This document shows positions 1 to 4,890 of a DNA stretch of 6,810 bases, one piece after another. Under the pieces are notes generated by a model that was given only the letters and a program-made list of their open reading frames with translations, was not told where the DNA came from and did not search any database. A program made the translations under genes and the position numbers. Each line of letters opens with the position of its first letter. The first letter of the stretch is position 1. The stretch is from Atribacteria bacterium SCGC AAA255-G05 (GTDB lineage: Bacteria > Atribacterota > Phoenicimicrobiia > Phoenicimicrobiales > Phoenicimicrobiaceae), in NCBI GenBank assembly GCA_000405605.1, contig ASPA01000089.1:133-6942 (forward strand), written 5' to 3'.

Positions 1-120
1 CATCCTTAAACAGGAAATAAAACAAGAACCCAAAAGACACGTCCTGTCGTATCCTTATAGAATATCCTAAAAACGTACGGAAAGTGCCCTTTTTTTATTC
101 TTTATTTATTTTTAAGCTTT

Positions 121-129
121 TGTTATAAT
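121..129 (+). promoter_or_regulatory. Putative extended -10 promoter for the cyclase gene
   Basis: The bases TGTTATAAT match a consensus extended -10 element (TGnTATAAT). The upstream DNA (89-120) is very T-rich, and no good -35 hexamer lies 16-18 bases before it, which extended -10 promoters tolerate. Transcription would begin near 135 and give a leader of about 137 bases that contains three palindromic repeats before the cyclase start at 273. AT-rich DNA yields such matches by chance, so this is a moderate call. Confidence 0.4.
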
Positions 130-149
130 AGTAGAAATCTTAATTTATT

Positions 150-186
150 CCCCCTCACCCTGACCCTCTCCCTCCGAGGGGAGAGG
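150..186. repeat. C-rich dispersed palindromic repeat (CCCTCACCC...GGGGAGAGG type)
   Basis: A C-rich strand is followed by its G-rich complement. CCTCTCCC (165-172) pairs with GGGAGAGG (179-186), with an alternative inner hairpin CCCTC/GAGGG around 170-180. The composition differs sharply from the AT-rich surroundings. From general knowledge, repeats of this form occur scattered between genes in many environmental bacterial genomes; I cannot count copies here because only one lies in the window. Confidence 0.6.
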
Positions 187-195
187 AGAGATAAA

Positions 196-223
196 GACGG
201 GTTCGATGAATCGTACCCCTACA
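196..223 (+). repeat. Palindromic repeat family R2, copy A
   Basis: Arms GGGTTCGAT (199-207) and ATCGTACCC (210-218) are separated by a 2-base centre (GA), with one internal T-T mismatch. The arms are followed by the conserved tail CTACA (219-223). Three further copies with the same geometry lie at 1216-1240 (opposite strand), 1248-1275 and 6149-6173. It sits 11 bases before an R3 palindrome and could fold in the leader of the cyclase mRNA. Confidence 0.8.
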
Positions 224-234
224 GCAACTAGTAG

Positions 235-251
235 ACAGGCGAGACGCCTGT
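235..251 (+). repeat. Palindromic repeat family R3, copy 1 (ACAGGCG-AGA-CGCCTGT)
   Basis: A perfect 7-bp palindrome: ACAGGCG (235-241), loop AGA, CGCCTGT (245-251). A second, one-mismatch copy lies on the opposite strand at 1195-1211. In both places it follows an R2 palindrome, read in the same direction, so R2 and R3 may form one composite element. It ends 21 bases before the cyclase start codon. Confidence 0.75.
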
Positions 252-272
252 TCTAATTAAAAAAAATTTAGT

Positions 273-962
273 ATGGAAAAAGAGAAAATGAAAGAGAAAA
301 AAGAAAATCAAGAAAGTAAAATGTTAGAATTATTTAAACCCTATGTTCCTGAGGAGGTAACTTCCCGAATATTAGAAGGGAAGGGAAGCTTACCGAGTGA
401 ACGGAGGGAAGTTACAGTAATATTTTTAGATATAAATGATTTTACATATCTTTCAGATCGTTTAGATCCCAAAGAAGCTACTGATATTTTAAATATAATT
501 TTTCAACCAATTATTAACATTGTATATAAATATGAAGGTTCAATAAATAAATTTTTAGGCGATGGTTTAATGATTGTTTTTGGTACACCTTATTTTCGCG
601 AAAATGATCCGGAAAGAGCAGTGAGGGCAAGTTTAGAGATAATTGAGTCAATTGATAAAAATGGAAAAATAAAAATAGTCAATAAACTAAAAAATTTAAA
701 GGCAATGATCGGAATCAATACCGGGTTCTGCATTTCTGGTGATATTGGCTCATCTTTAAGGAAAGAATTTACCGTTATTGGTGATACTGTAAATTTGGCT
801 TCAAGATTACAGGTTAATGCTCAACCAGGAGAAATTGTGATTGGTGAAAGCACTTATCAAAAGGTTAAGGAAAAATTCATATTTGAGCTTCCTCGTAAAT
901 TAAAAATAAAAGGTAAGAAAGATTTAGTAACTGCTTATAAATTAAAAGGTATAAGAAAATAA
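273..962 (+). CDS. Class III adenylyl/guanylyl cyclase catalytic-domain protein
   Basis: 229-residue protein that would make a cyclic nucleotide (probably cAMP) from the NTP. The class III cyclase homology domain spans about residues 44-205. Visible catalytic residues are the two metal-binding aspartates D53 (in FLDINDFT) and D97 (in FLGDG), the base-selecting pair K93 and T167 (typical of adenylyl rather than guanylyl cyclases), and the transition-state pair N174 and R178 in NLASR. The glycine-rich IGINTG and GDIGS segments are also present. Residues 1-20 are a charged Lys/Glu run, followed by FKPYVPEEV, the linker that usually joins such domains to a sensor (PAS, GAF, HAMP). No sensor, membrane segment or signal peptide is present. 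An in-frame TAA lies at 258-260, so the protein cannot begin upstream. The start lacks a clear Shine-Dalgarno sequence; Met6 and Met17 are alternatives. A terminator follows. The cyclase identity is firm; substrate and target are not known. Confidence 0.93.
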   Translation: MEKEKMKEKKENQESKMLELFKPYVPEEVTSRILEGKGSLPSERREVTVIFLDINDFTYLSDRLDPKEATDILNIIFQPIINIVYKYEGSINKFLGDGLMIVFGTPYFRENDPERAVRASLEIIESIDKNGKIKIVNKLKNLKAMIGINTGFCISGDIGSSLRKEFTVIGDTVNLASRLQVNAQPGEIVIGESTYQKVKEKFIFELPRKLKIKGKKDLVTAYKLKGIRK

Positions 963-995
963 AAAAATACAAAAGTAAAATAGAAAAGGGATATC

Positions 996-1041
996 ACAAA
1001 ATAAATAACTCCGGAAGAGATTCCGGAGTTATTTATTTTGT
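996..1041. terminator. Strong intrinsic terminator, symmetrical stem
   Basis: A perfect 21-bp inverted repeat: arms 996-1016 and 1021-1041 around a GAGA loop. The core is AACTCCGGAA / TTCCGGAGTT, flanked by an A-rich left arm and a T-rich right arm (TTATTTATTTTGT). It starts 33 bases after the cyclase stop. Because the A/T flanks are symmetrical it could end transcription from either direction, though no minus-strand gene is evident here. Confidence 0.88.
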
Positions 1042-1099
1042 AGTCAATGCAATTAATTGACGCTTCTCTGGCAGCTATGTTAAAATTAGTAAGACAATT

Positions 1100-1184
1100 A
1101 ATATAACATTTGTCTTGCTTGGGATTGCCACGCACCGAAAACGGTGCTCGCAATGACAGAGGGAAACAATATAACATTTGCCTT
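1100..1184. repeat. 17-base direct repeat pair flanking a palindromic element
   Basis: AATATAACATTTGTCTT at 1100-1116 recurs as AATATAACATTTGCCTT at 1168-1184 (16 of 17 identical). The 51 bases between them contain the palindrome at 1124-1154 plus its GACAGAGGGAA tail. This resembles a small element bounded by a duplicated target, but it could also be a local duplication. Confidence 0.6.
1124..1163 (+). repeat. Palindromic repeat family R4, copy 1
   Basis: A two-step hairpin: outer ATTGC (1124-1128) pairs with GCAAT (1150-1154), and inner GCACCG (1132-1137) pairs with CGGTGC (1142-1147) around an AAAA loop. The 3' flank GACAGAGGGAA is shared with the palindrome at 1296-1315, which places both in one loose family despite different stems. 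Hairpins ending in a CAATGACA- or GAATGACA-type sequence are common dispersed intergenic repeats in environmental genomes. Confidence 0.65.
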
Positions 1185-1194
1185 CAAACGTAGG

Positions 1195-1211
1195 ACATGC
1201 GTCTCGCCTGT
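1195..1211 (-). repeat. Palindromic repeat family R3, copy 2 (reverse orientation)
   Basis: ACATGCG (1195-1201), TCT, CGCCTGT (1205-1211). This is the R3 sequence of 235-251 read on the opposite strand (loop TCT instead of AGA), with one mismatch in the stem. Read on the minus strand it follows R2 copy B after 8 bases, matching the R2-R3 order near position 200-250. Confidence 0.65.
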
Positions 1212-1215
1212 CAAG

Positions 1216-1240
1216 GTAGGGGCTTGATTCATCGAGCCCG
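1216..1240 (-). repeat. Palindromic repeat family R2, copy B (reverse orientation)
   Basis: GGGCTTGAT (1220-1228), TC, ATCGAGCCC (1231-1239), preceded by GTAG, which is the complement of the CTAC tail seen in the other copies. The stem is complete if one G-T wobble pair is allowed. It lies 8 bases from copy C and in the opposite orientation, so the two together form a larger back-to-back arrangement. Confidence 0.78.
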
Positions 1241-1247
1241 CAATAAG

Positions 1248-1275
1248 GACGGGTCGAATGAATTCGACCCCTACA
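1248..1275 (+). repeat. Palindromic repeat family R2, copy C
   Basis: A perfect 9-bp stem: GGGTCGAAT (1251-1259), GA, ATTCGACCC (1262-1270), followed by CTACA. The leader GGAC before the stem resembles AGAC before copy A. The central bases ATGAAT are shared with copy A, while the stem bases differ. Confidence 0.82.
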
Positions 1276-1295
1276 AAAACAGAAAAGAAAGATAG

Positions 1296-1326
1296 ATTCC
1301 CGCTTTCGCGGGAATGACAGAGGGAA
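1296..1326 (+). repeat. Palindromic repeat, family R4-like copy 2
   Basis: A perfect 8-bp stem: ATTCCCGC (1296-1303), loop TTTC, GCGGGAAT (1308-1315), followed by GACAGAGGGAA, the same 3' flank as the palindrome at 1124-1154. It ends about 30 bases before the DUF1232 start codon and could fold in that mRNA's leader. Confidence 0.7.
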
Positions 1327-1356
1327 GGATAGCTAAAAATATGGAGAGTAAATTTT

Positions 1357-1704
1357 ATGTCTAAAGAAAATAAAGACCCATATGGTAAATTAAAAAAGCA
1401 GATGCATTTAGCCAGAATAATATTTCATATACCTAATTTTATAAAATTGTCTTTAAGATTGCTTAAAGACAAGAGAGTACCTTTTTATTTGAAATTGTTA
1501 GTATACGGGGCAATTGCCTATACATTATCACCTTATGATTTAATCCCTGATTTTTTAGTTCCGTTTTTTGGATTTTTTGAAGATATTATTATCGGAATTT
1601 TTTGTTTAATTGGTTTAGTTAAGGGTAGCCCGCCTGAAGTTGTAGAGGGATACGTAAAAGCAATAGATGCAGAGAATAAGCAGAAGTACAGGTTTTTTAG
1701 ATAA
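1357..1704 (+). CDS. DUF1232 (YkvA-like) small membrane protein
   Basis: 115-residue protein with the DUF1232 core at about residues 43-80. The family signature is clear: YTLSPYDLIPDFLVPFFG followed by an acidic pair (FEDIII), matching the usual YLLSPxDLIPDFIPxxGxxDD form. The region from about 44 to 88 is strongly hydrophobic and probably forms one or two membrane-associated helices, with basic, Lys-rich segments before and after. No biochemical function is established for this family. The ATG is preceded by GGAGAG (1343-1348) at 8 bases, a good ribosome binding site. The gene stands alone between a repeat cluster and the four-helix-bundle cassette. Length is ordinary for the family and the codon use resembles its neighbours. 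Confidence 0.88.
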   Translation: MSKENKDPYGKLKKQMHLARIIFHIPNFIKLSLRLLKDKRVPFYLKLLVYGAIAYTLSPYDLIPDFLVPFFGFFEDIIIGIFCLIGLVKGSPPEVVEGYVKAIDAENKQKYRFFR

Positions 1705-1713
1705 TAACATACA

Positions 1714-1769
1714 GCGAAAAATGTAAAGCGTAAAGCGCGAAACCAAAGCTCAAAATTTAAAATTAAGAA
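1714..1769 (+). repeat. Left arm: 7-bp-periodic A-rich repeat beside the four-helix-bundle gene
   Basis: Eight consecutive heptamers can be read, most ending in AAA: GCGAAAA, ATGTAAA, GCGTAAA, GCGCGAA, ACCAAAG, CTCAAAA, TTTAAAA, TTAAGAA. The stretch 1717-1764 reappears as an imperfect inverted copy after the gene at 2180-2220: AAAAAT.TAAAGCG.AAAGCGC is common to both, as is the TTTAAAATT end. Confidence 0.65.
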
Positions 1770-1802
1770 AACATTGCTATACATGAAAGGATAATTTGCA
1801 AA

Positions 1803-2180
1803 ATGGAAAATGAAAACTTAAAATATAAAATGAAACTAAAAGATAGAACATATCAATATTCTATTAAAATGATAGAATTTTTAGATAATCTACCAAAAGA
1901 TAGCTCTGCTCAAATTATTTCTAAACAACTATTAAGATCAGCTACATCTATCGGGGCAAATATCGTTGAAGCCCAAGCTTCTAGTTCTAAAAAAGATTTC
2001 ACTAAATATTTTAATTATTCTCTTAAATCTGCTAATGAAAGTATATACTGGCTTAACTTGCTAAAAGACGCTAAAAAAATAAATAACAACCAGATAGAAT
2101 ATCTCTTAAATGAAACTAAAGAATTAGCGAAAATATTAGGTTCAAGCATATTAACTCTCAAAGGGAAAAATAAGTTTTGA
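1803..2180 (+). CDS. Four-helix-bundle protein (S23 / 23S rRNA intervening-sequence family, Avd-like)
   Basis: 125-residue, mostly helical, lysine-rich protein of the family first noticed inside 23S rRNA intervening sequences and related to the Avd accessory protein of diversity-generating retroelements. The family signature LLRSATSIGANIVEA lies at residues 43-57, followed by a serine/lysine turn, SLKSANESIYWLNLL (73-87, the usual S..E..YWL helix) and a final helix at about 96-118. No signal peptide or catalytic motif is seen; family members are thought to act in protein or nucleic-acid binding, and the role here is unknown. The ATG follows AAAGGA (1786-1791) by 11 bases. No reverse transcriptase or variable repeat is present nearby, and the gene is not inside an rRNA. 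The stop codon overlaps the right heptad-repeat arm, so gene and repeats look like one unit inserted between DUF1232 and rimO. Confidence 0.9.
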   Translation: MENENLKYKMKLKDRTYQYSIKMIEFLDNLPKDSSAQIISKQLLRSATSIGANIVEAQASSSKKDFTKYFNYSLKSANESIYWLNLLKDAKKINNNQIEYLLNETKELAKILGSSILTLKGKNKF

Positions 2181-2223
2181 ATTTTAAATTATGGTTTTGC
2201 GCTTTGCGCTTTAAATTTTTAGT
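2180..2223 (-). repeat. Right arm: inverted 7-bp-periodic T-rich repeat
   Basis: This begins in the four-helix-bundle stop codon. TTTGCGC (2196-2202), TTTGCGC (2203-2209), TTTAAAT (2210-2216) and TTTTAGT (2217-2223) run in strict 7-base steps. Its reverse complement aligns with the left arm at 1717-1764 apart from a gap of about 6-7 bases and a few substitutions, so the gene is bracketed by imperfect inverted repeats. Confidence 0.68.
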
Positions 2224-2245
2224 TTGGTATTGAATGATTTACCTA

Positions 2246-2280
2246 TACGCTAAGTGCTGTTTGCTGTACACTATATTATG
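2246..2280 (+). repeat. Degenerate 7-base array with recurring GCT, upstream of rimO
   Basis: Five consecutive heptamers: TACGCTA, AGTGCTG, TTTGCTG, TACACTA, TATTATG. GCT falls at the same phase in the first three. It is a second 7-base periodicity next to the four-helix-bundle cassette, different in sequence from the A-rich arms. Confidence 0.45.
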
Positions 2281-2302
2281 AAAGGACAAAAAATCATATA
2301 TT

Positions 2303-3646
2303 ATGCAAATTGGAATTAAATCTTTAGGATGTCCTAAAAACTTTGTCGATACTGAAATAATTTGTGGAGAGTTAAGAGAAAAAGGATACCAGGTAAGTGA
2401 GAAGATTGATAGTTCAGATATAGTGATCATAAACACCTGCAGTTTCATAAGAGATGCTGTGGAAGAATCTATTGAAGAAATTCTAAATCTGGTAAAATTA
2501 AAGAAAGAAGGAAAGATAAAACATATCATAGTAACCGGATGTCTTCCTCAGAGATATAAAGATGACAATCTTAATCAGGAATTTCCCGAGGTTGATGCTT
2601 TTTTAGGAGTCGGAGATTTATTAAATATTGATAATGCAGTAAAAAGTGTTTTGCAAGACGAACAAATCTATACAGTTTCTCCTGAACCTAAATTTCTTTA
2701 TAACCATAATACCCCTCGAACTATTTTAACTCCTCAGCATTACGCCTATATTAAAATATCCGAAGGCTGTCAAAATAATTGTTCCTATTGCCTGATACCT
2801 CAACTCAGAGGAAATTATCGTAGTAGAAAGATGGAAGATATAATTGACGAAGTAAAAATACTTTCTGAAAAACAAAAACTTTTAGAGATTATTTTAATTG
2901 GTCAAGATACAACTTTATACGGAATCGACCTTTATGGAGAATATAAATTAGCTGAATTGTTAAAGAAACTTTCTCTTCTTAAATTAAATAATTTAAAATG
3001 GATAAGACTCCTATATACTCACCCTGCTCATTATAATGATGAATTAATTAAGGTTATAGCAAATTCTCCCAAGATATGTCCCTATCTGGATTTACCTTTA
3101 CAGCATATAAGTGATAAAATACTAAAAAGAATGAATAGGCCGGTTAAAAAAGATTATATTATTTCATTAATTAATAAATTAAGAGATAGGATTCCTAATT
3201 TAACTTTGCGCACTACTTTTATGGTGGGATTTCCCGGTGAAACTGATGAGGATTTTGAAGAGCTATTGAATTTTGTTAATGAATTTCGATTTGAAAGGTT
3301 AGGGACTTTTATTTTTTCACGAGAAGAGGGAACCCCGGCTTATGACTTTCCTCAACAAATTACTCTGCGAATTAAGAAAGAACGCTTGAAAGAATTAATG
3401 CTAACTCAGCAGTCGATTTCAAAAGAAATTAATAGTTATTCCATAGGAAAAGAAATAGAAGTACTGGTCGATGAAATAAAATCAGGAAAACCGAAAATTG
3501 CAATTGGCCGAACCCAAGCCGACACTCCGGAAATAGATGGAAAAGTTGTAATAAGAACGGATAAGGTAACGGTTGGAAAAATTATAAAAGTGAAAGTAAC
3601 AGAAGCTTCCGAATACGACTTAGTAGGAGAGATTAGTAAATTATGA
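2303..3646 (+). CDS. rimO: Ribosomal protein uS12 methylthiotransferase RimO
   Basis: 447-residue radical-SAM enzyme that adds a methylthio group to a conserved aspartate of ribosomal protein uS12 in the cytoplasm, using two [4Fe-4S] clusters. The N-terminal UPF0004 domain (about 1-120) has cluster cysteines C10 (SLGCPKN), C46 (INTCSFI) and C80 (VTGC). The radical-SAM domain has C156, C160 and C163 in EGCQNNCSYC, followed by IPQLRG. The TRAM domain is at about 381-447. RimO rather than MiaB is supported by SLGCPKNFVDTE, FSREEGTPAY (338-347) and GRTQADTPEIDG (402-413). Length is normal for the family. The ATG gives the usual short start before SLGCPKN; an AAAGGA lies 16 bases upstream, rather far, and an in-frame TGA at 2279-2281 rules out a longer form. 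Its TGA overlaps the ATG of the aroK remnant (ATGA), indicating it heads the operon. Confidence 0.96.
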   Translation: MQIGIKSLGCPKNFVDTEIICGELREKGYQVSEKIDSSDIVIINTCSFIRDAVEESIEEILNLVKLKKEGKIKHIIVTGCLPQRYKDDNLNQEFPEVDAFLGVGDLLNIDNAVKSVLQDEQIYTVSPEPKFLYNHNTPRTILTPQHYAYIKISEGCQNNCSYCLIPQLRGNYRSRKMEDIIDEVKILSEKQKLLEIILIGQDTTLYGIDLYGEYKLAELLKKLSLLKLNNLKWIRLLYTHPAHYNDELIKVIANSPKICPYLDLPLQHISDKILKRMNRPVKKDYIISLINKLRDRIPNLTLRTTFMVGFPGETDEDFEELLNFVNEFRFERLGTFIFSREEGTPAYDFPQQITLRIKKERLKELMLTQQSISKEINSYSIGKEIEVLVDEIKSGKPKIAIGRTQADTPEIDGKVVIRTDKVTVGKIIKVKVTEASEYDLVGEISKL

Positions 3647-3778
3647 AAAATATAGTATTAGTCGGATTGGAAGGAACAAACTGCAGATTGTATTATTGAT
3701 GTAACTGATTTATCTATTGAAGAGATAAGCCAGAAAATTATTGAAAAGTATGAGAGGGGAGGGATTAATCTTGATTAA
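3643..3778 (+). pseudogene. aroK: Shikimate kinase remnant with large internal deletion
   Basis: Shikimate kinase phosphorylates shikimate in chorismate synthesis. An ATG overlapping the rimO stop begins MKNIVLVGLEGT, matching the usual shikimate kinase start (MKNIVLVGFMGTGKS), but the reading then breaks to NCRLYY and stops at 3697-3699. One frame over, 3671-3778 reads KEQTADCIIDVTDLS, then IEEISQKIIEKY and a short tail, the typical shikimate kinase C-terminus (..Y.EIAD..ID...LS.EEI...I). The Walker A lysine, shikimate-binding residues and lid, about 120-130 residues of a usual 165-175, are absent. The junction lies between about 3667 and 3682, and the two parts are in different frames, so no working enzyme can be made. 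The retained overlaps with rimO (4 bases) and with the pepQ start (TAA at 3776-3778) show the gene was an intact operon member. It may be a real deletion or an assembly error. Confidence 0.8.
3756..3763 (+). promoter_or_regulatory. Ribosome binding site that sets the aminopeptidase start at TTG 3771
   Basis: GGGGAGGG is followed by a 7-base spacer and then TTG at 3771. It lies within the aroK remnant's last codons. Longer in-frame starts (TTG 3741, ATG 3750) have no such site and would add residues (KSMRGEG) not expected in the family. Confidence 0.75.
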
Positions 3779-4856
3779 AGAAAGATTGAAAATATTTAGG
3801 GATAAAATAGAAAAAGAGAACAAAGAAATCGAATGGTTTTTAGTTAGTAACCTAAAAAACTTAAATTATTTAAGCGGATTTGACGGGGAAGGATTTGCTT
3901 TGATTGGGGCTGGAGATAAAAATTACTTGCTAACTGATTCACGTTATACAGAACAAGCTGAAAAAGAAAGTTCTGATTTTAAAATTATAACTGATGAACC
4001 AAAGAAAAAAAACGCACGCATATTAGCATTAAAAAAGATAATAGAAAAAAATAAGATTAAAAAAATAGCTTTTGAAAGCAGTAATTTAAGCTATGCTGAT
4101 TTTAAGAAATATTCTGAAAGTTTTGAATCTATAGAATTTCTTCCTACAGAAAACATTATCGAGCAGATAAGAATGATTAAAGATAGGGAAGAAATCATTA
4201 AAATGAAGAAAGCTGCTCAGATAACCACAGAAAGCTTGAAGGATGTATTTGAAATGATAGAACCGGGTGTACGAGAGCTTGATATTGCCTCTGAGTTAGC
4301 TTATACTATGAGAAAAAAAGGAGCCCAAAAAGAAGCTTTTGAAACAATTGTAGTTTCCGGAGAAAGATCATCCCTGCCACACGGAAAACCTTCTGAAAAA
4401 AAGATTGATGAAGGAGAGCTTATAACTATTGATATGGGAGCGAATTACCGAAATTACAATTCTGATATAACCCGTACTATAATTATGGGTAAAGAAAATC
4501 AAAAACAAAAAGAGATATTTTCAATTGTATTTGAAGCTCAAAAAGCAGCCCTCGATTTTTTAAAGCCGGGCGTGAAGTGCAAAGAAGTGGATTCGGTAGC
4601 AAGGGACATAATAGTAAAGAAGGGTTATGGAGAATATTTCGGCCATGGTTTGGGTCATGGAGTAGGGTTGGATATTCACGAATTACCTCGAGTTTCTTTC
4701 AGTGATGATACAGTTTTATTACCCGGAATGATAGTTACCATAGAACCCGGCATATATCTGCCTGAAGTTGGCGGAGTAAGGATTGAAGATTCGGTTCTGA
4801 TAACTGAGGAGGGTTATGAAATATTAACCTGGTTCCCAAAAATATTAAATCTTTGA
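3771..4856 (+). CDS. pepQ: M24B-family Xaa-Pro aminopeptidase/dipeptidase
   Basis: 361-residue cytoplasmic metallopeptidase that removes residues ahead of proline, or splits Xaa-Pro dipeptides, during peptide turnover. From the TTG start, an N-terminal creatinase-type domain (about 1-125, with NYLSGFDG and LLTDSRY) precedes the pita-bread catalytic domain. The five metal ligands are visible: D221 (TIDMGA), D232 (SDITRT), H296 (GHGLGHGVGLDIHE), E325 (TIEPGIY) and E339 (GVRIED). A conserved histidine is in LPHGKPS (204). Length is typical (about 350-360). TTG 3771 is preferred because of the strong ribosome binding site at 3756-3763; 3741 and 3750 are possible alternatives. The start overlaps the aroK remnant's stop, and glyA follows after 34 bases. 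Sequence alone does not separate aminopeptidase (PepP-like) from dipeptidase (PepQ), so the symbol is tentative. Confidence 0.9.
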   Translation: MIKERLKIFRDKIEKENKEIEWFLVSNLKNLNYLSGFDGEGFALIGAGDKNYLLTDSRYTEQAEKESSDFKIITDEPKKKNARILALKKIIEKNKIKKIAFESSNLSYADFKKYSESFESIEFLPTENIIEQIRMIKDREEIIKMKKAAQITTESLKDVFEMIEPGVRELDIASELAYTMRKKGAQKEAFETIVVSGERSSLPHGKPSEKKIDEGELITIDMGANYRNYNSDITRTIIMGKENQKQKEIFSIVFEAQKAALDFLKPGVKCKEVDSVARDIIVKKGYGEYFGHGLGHGVGLDIHELPRVSFSDDTVLLPGMIVTIEPGIYLPEVGGVRIEDSVLITEEGYEILTWFPKILNL

Positions 4857-4890
4857 AGATGTAATTAATAAAAATAAATAGGAGAAGAAG

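Larger units (their letters stand above)
963..1356. other. Gene-free, repeat-rich spacer between the cyclase and DUF1232 genes
   Basis: I see no supportable gene in these 394 bases on either strand; open stretches here run through palindromes and lack family-like sequence. The region holds the cyclase terminator, a 17-base direct repeat pair, and five GC-rich palindromes of three families (1124-1154, 1195-1211, 1216-1240, 1248-1275, 1296-1315). The last bases (GGAGAG at 1343-1348) form the ribosome binding site of the next gene. Confidence 0.7.

Noticed and set aside
2..70. Plus-strand open stretch of 22 codons at the window start ending in TAA, possibly the tail of an upstream gene (contains PKRHVLSYPYRIS)
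   Set aside because: Too short to judge, no recognisable family and no overlapping signal beyond the later T-run at 89-97, for which I found no convincing stem.
935..1177. Minus-strand open reading frame of 80 codons over the terminator and repeat region
   Set aside because: It translates the terminator stem and R4 palindrome, has low-complexity Phe/Tyr-rich sequence and no ribosome binding site or family resemblance.
1714..1769. A CRISPR-like array, because of the regular repeats
   Set aside because: The period is only 7 bases, units are degenerate and there are no spacers of CRISPR length or cas genes.
1533..1784. Minus-strand open frame over the DUF1232 gene
   Set aside because: Antisense shadow of a clear gene, ending in the heptad repeats; no independent evidence of coding.
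1803..2180. Diversity-generating retroelement accessory gene (avd)
   Set aside because: The protein family fits, but there is no reverse transcriptase, template repeat or variable repeat in the window.
1803..2180. 23S rRNA intervening sequence
   Set aside because: The flanks are protein genes (DUF1232 and rimO) and contain no rRNA sequence.
3643..3699. A real 18-residue leader peptide after rimO
   Set aside because: Its start matches shikimate kinase and the next frame gives the same enzyme's C-terminus, so a deleted gene explains it better.
3741..3770. Longer aminopeptidase start at TTG 3741 or ATG 3750
   Set aside because: The added residues lie within the aroK remnant and the ribosome binding site itself; the strong GGGGAGGG site is correctly spaced only for TTG 3771.
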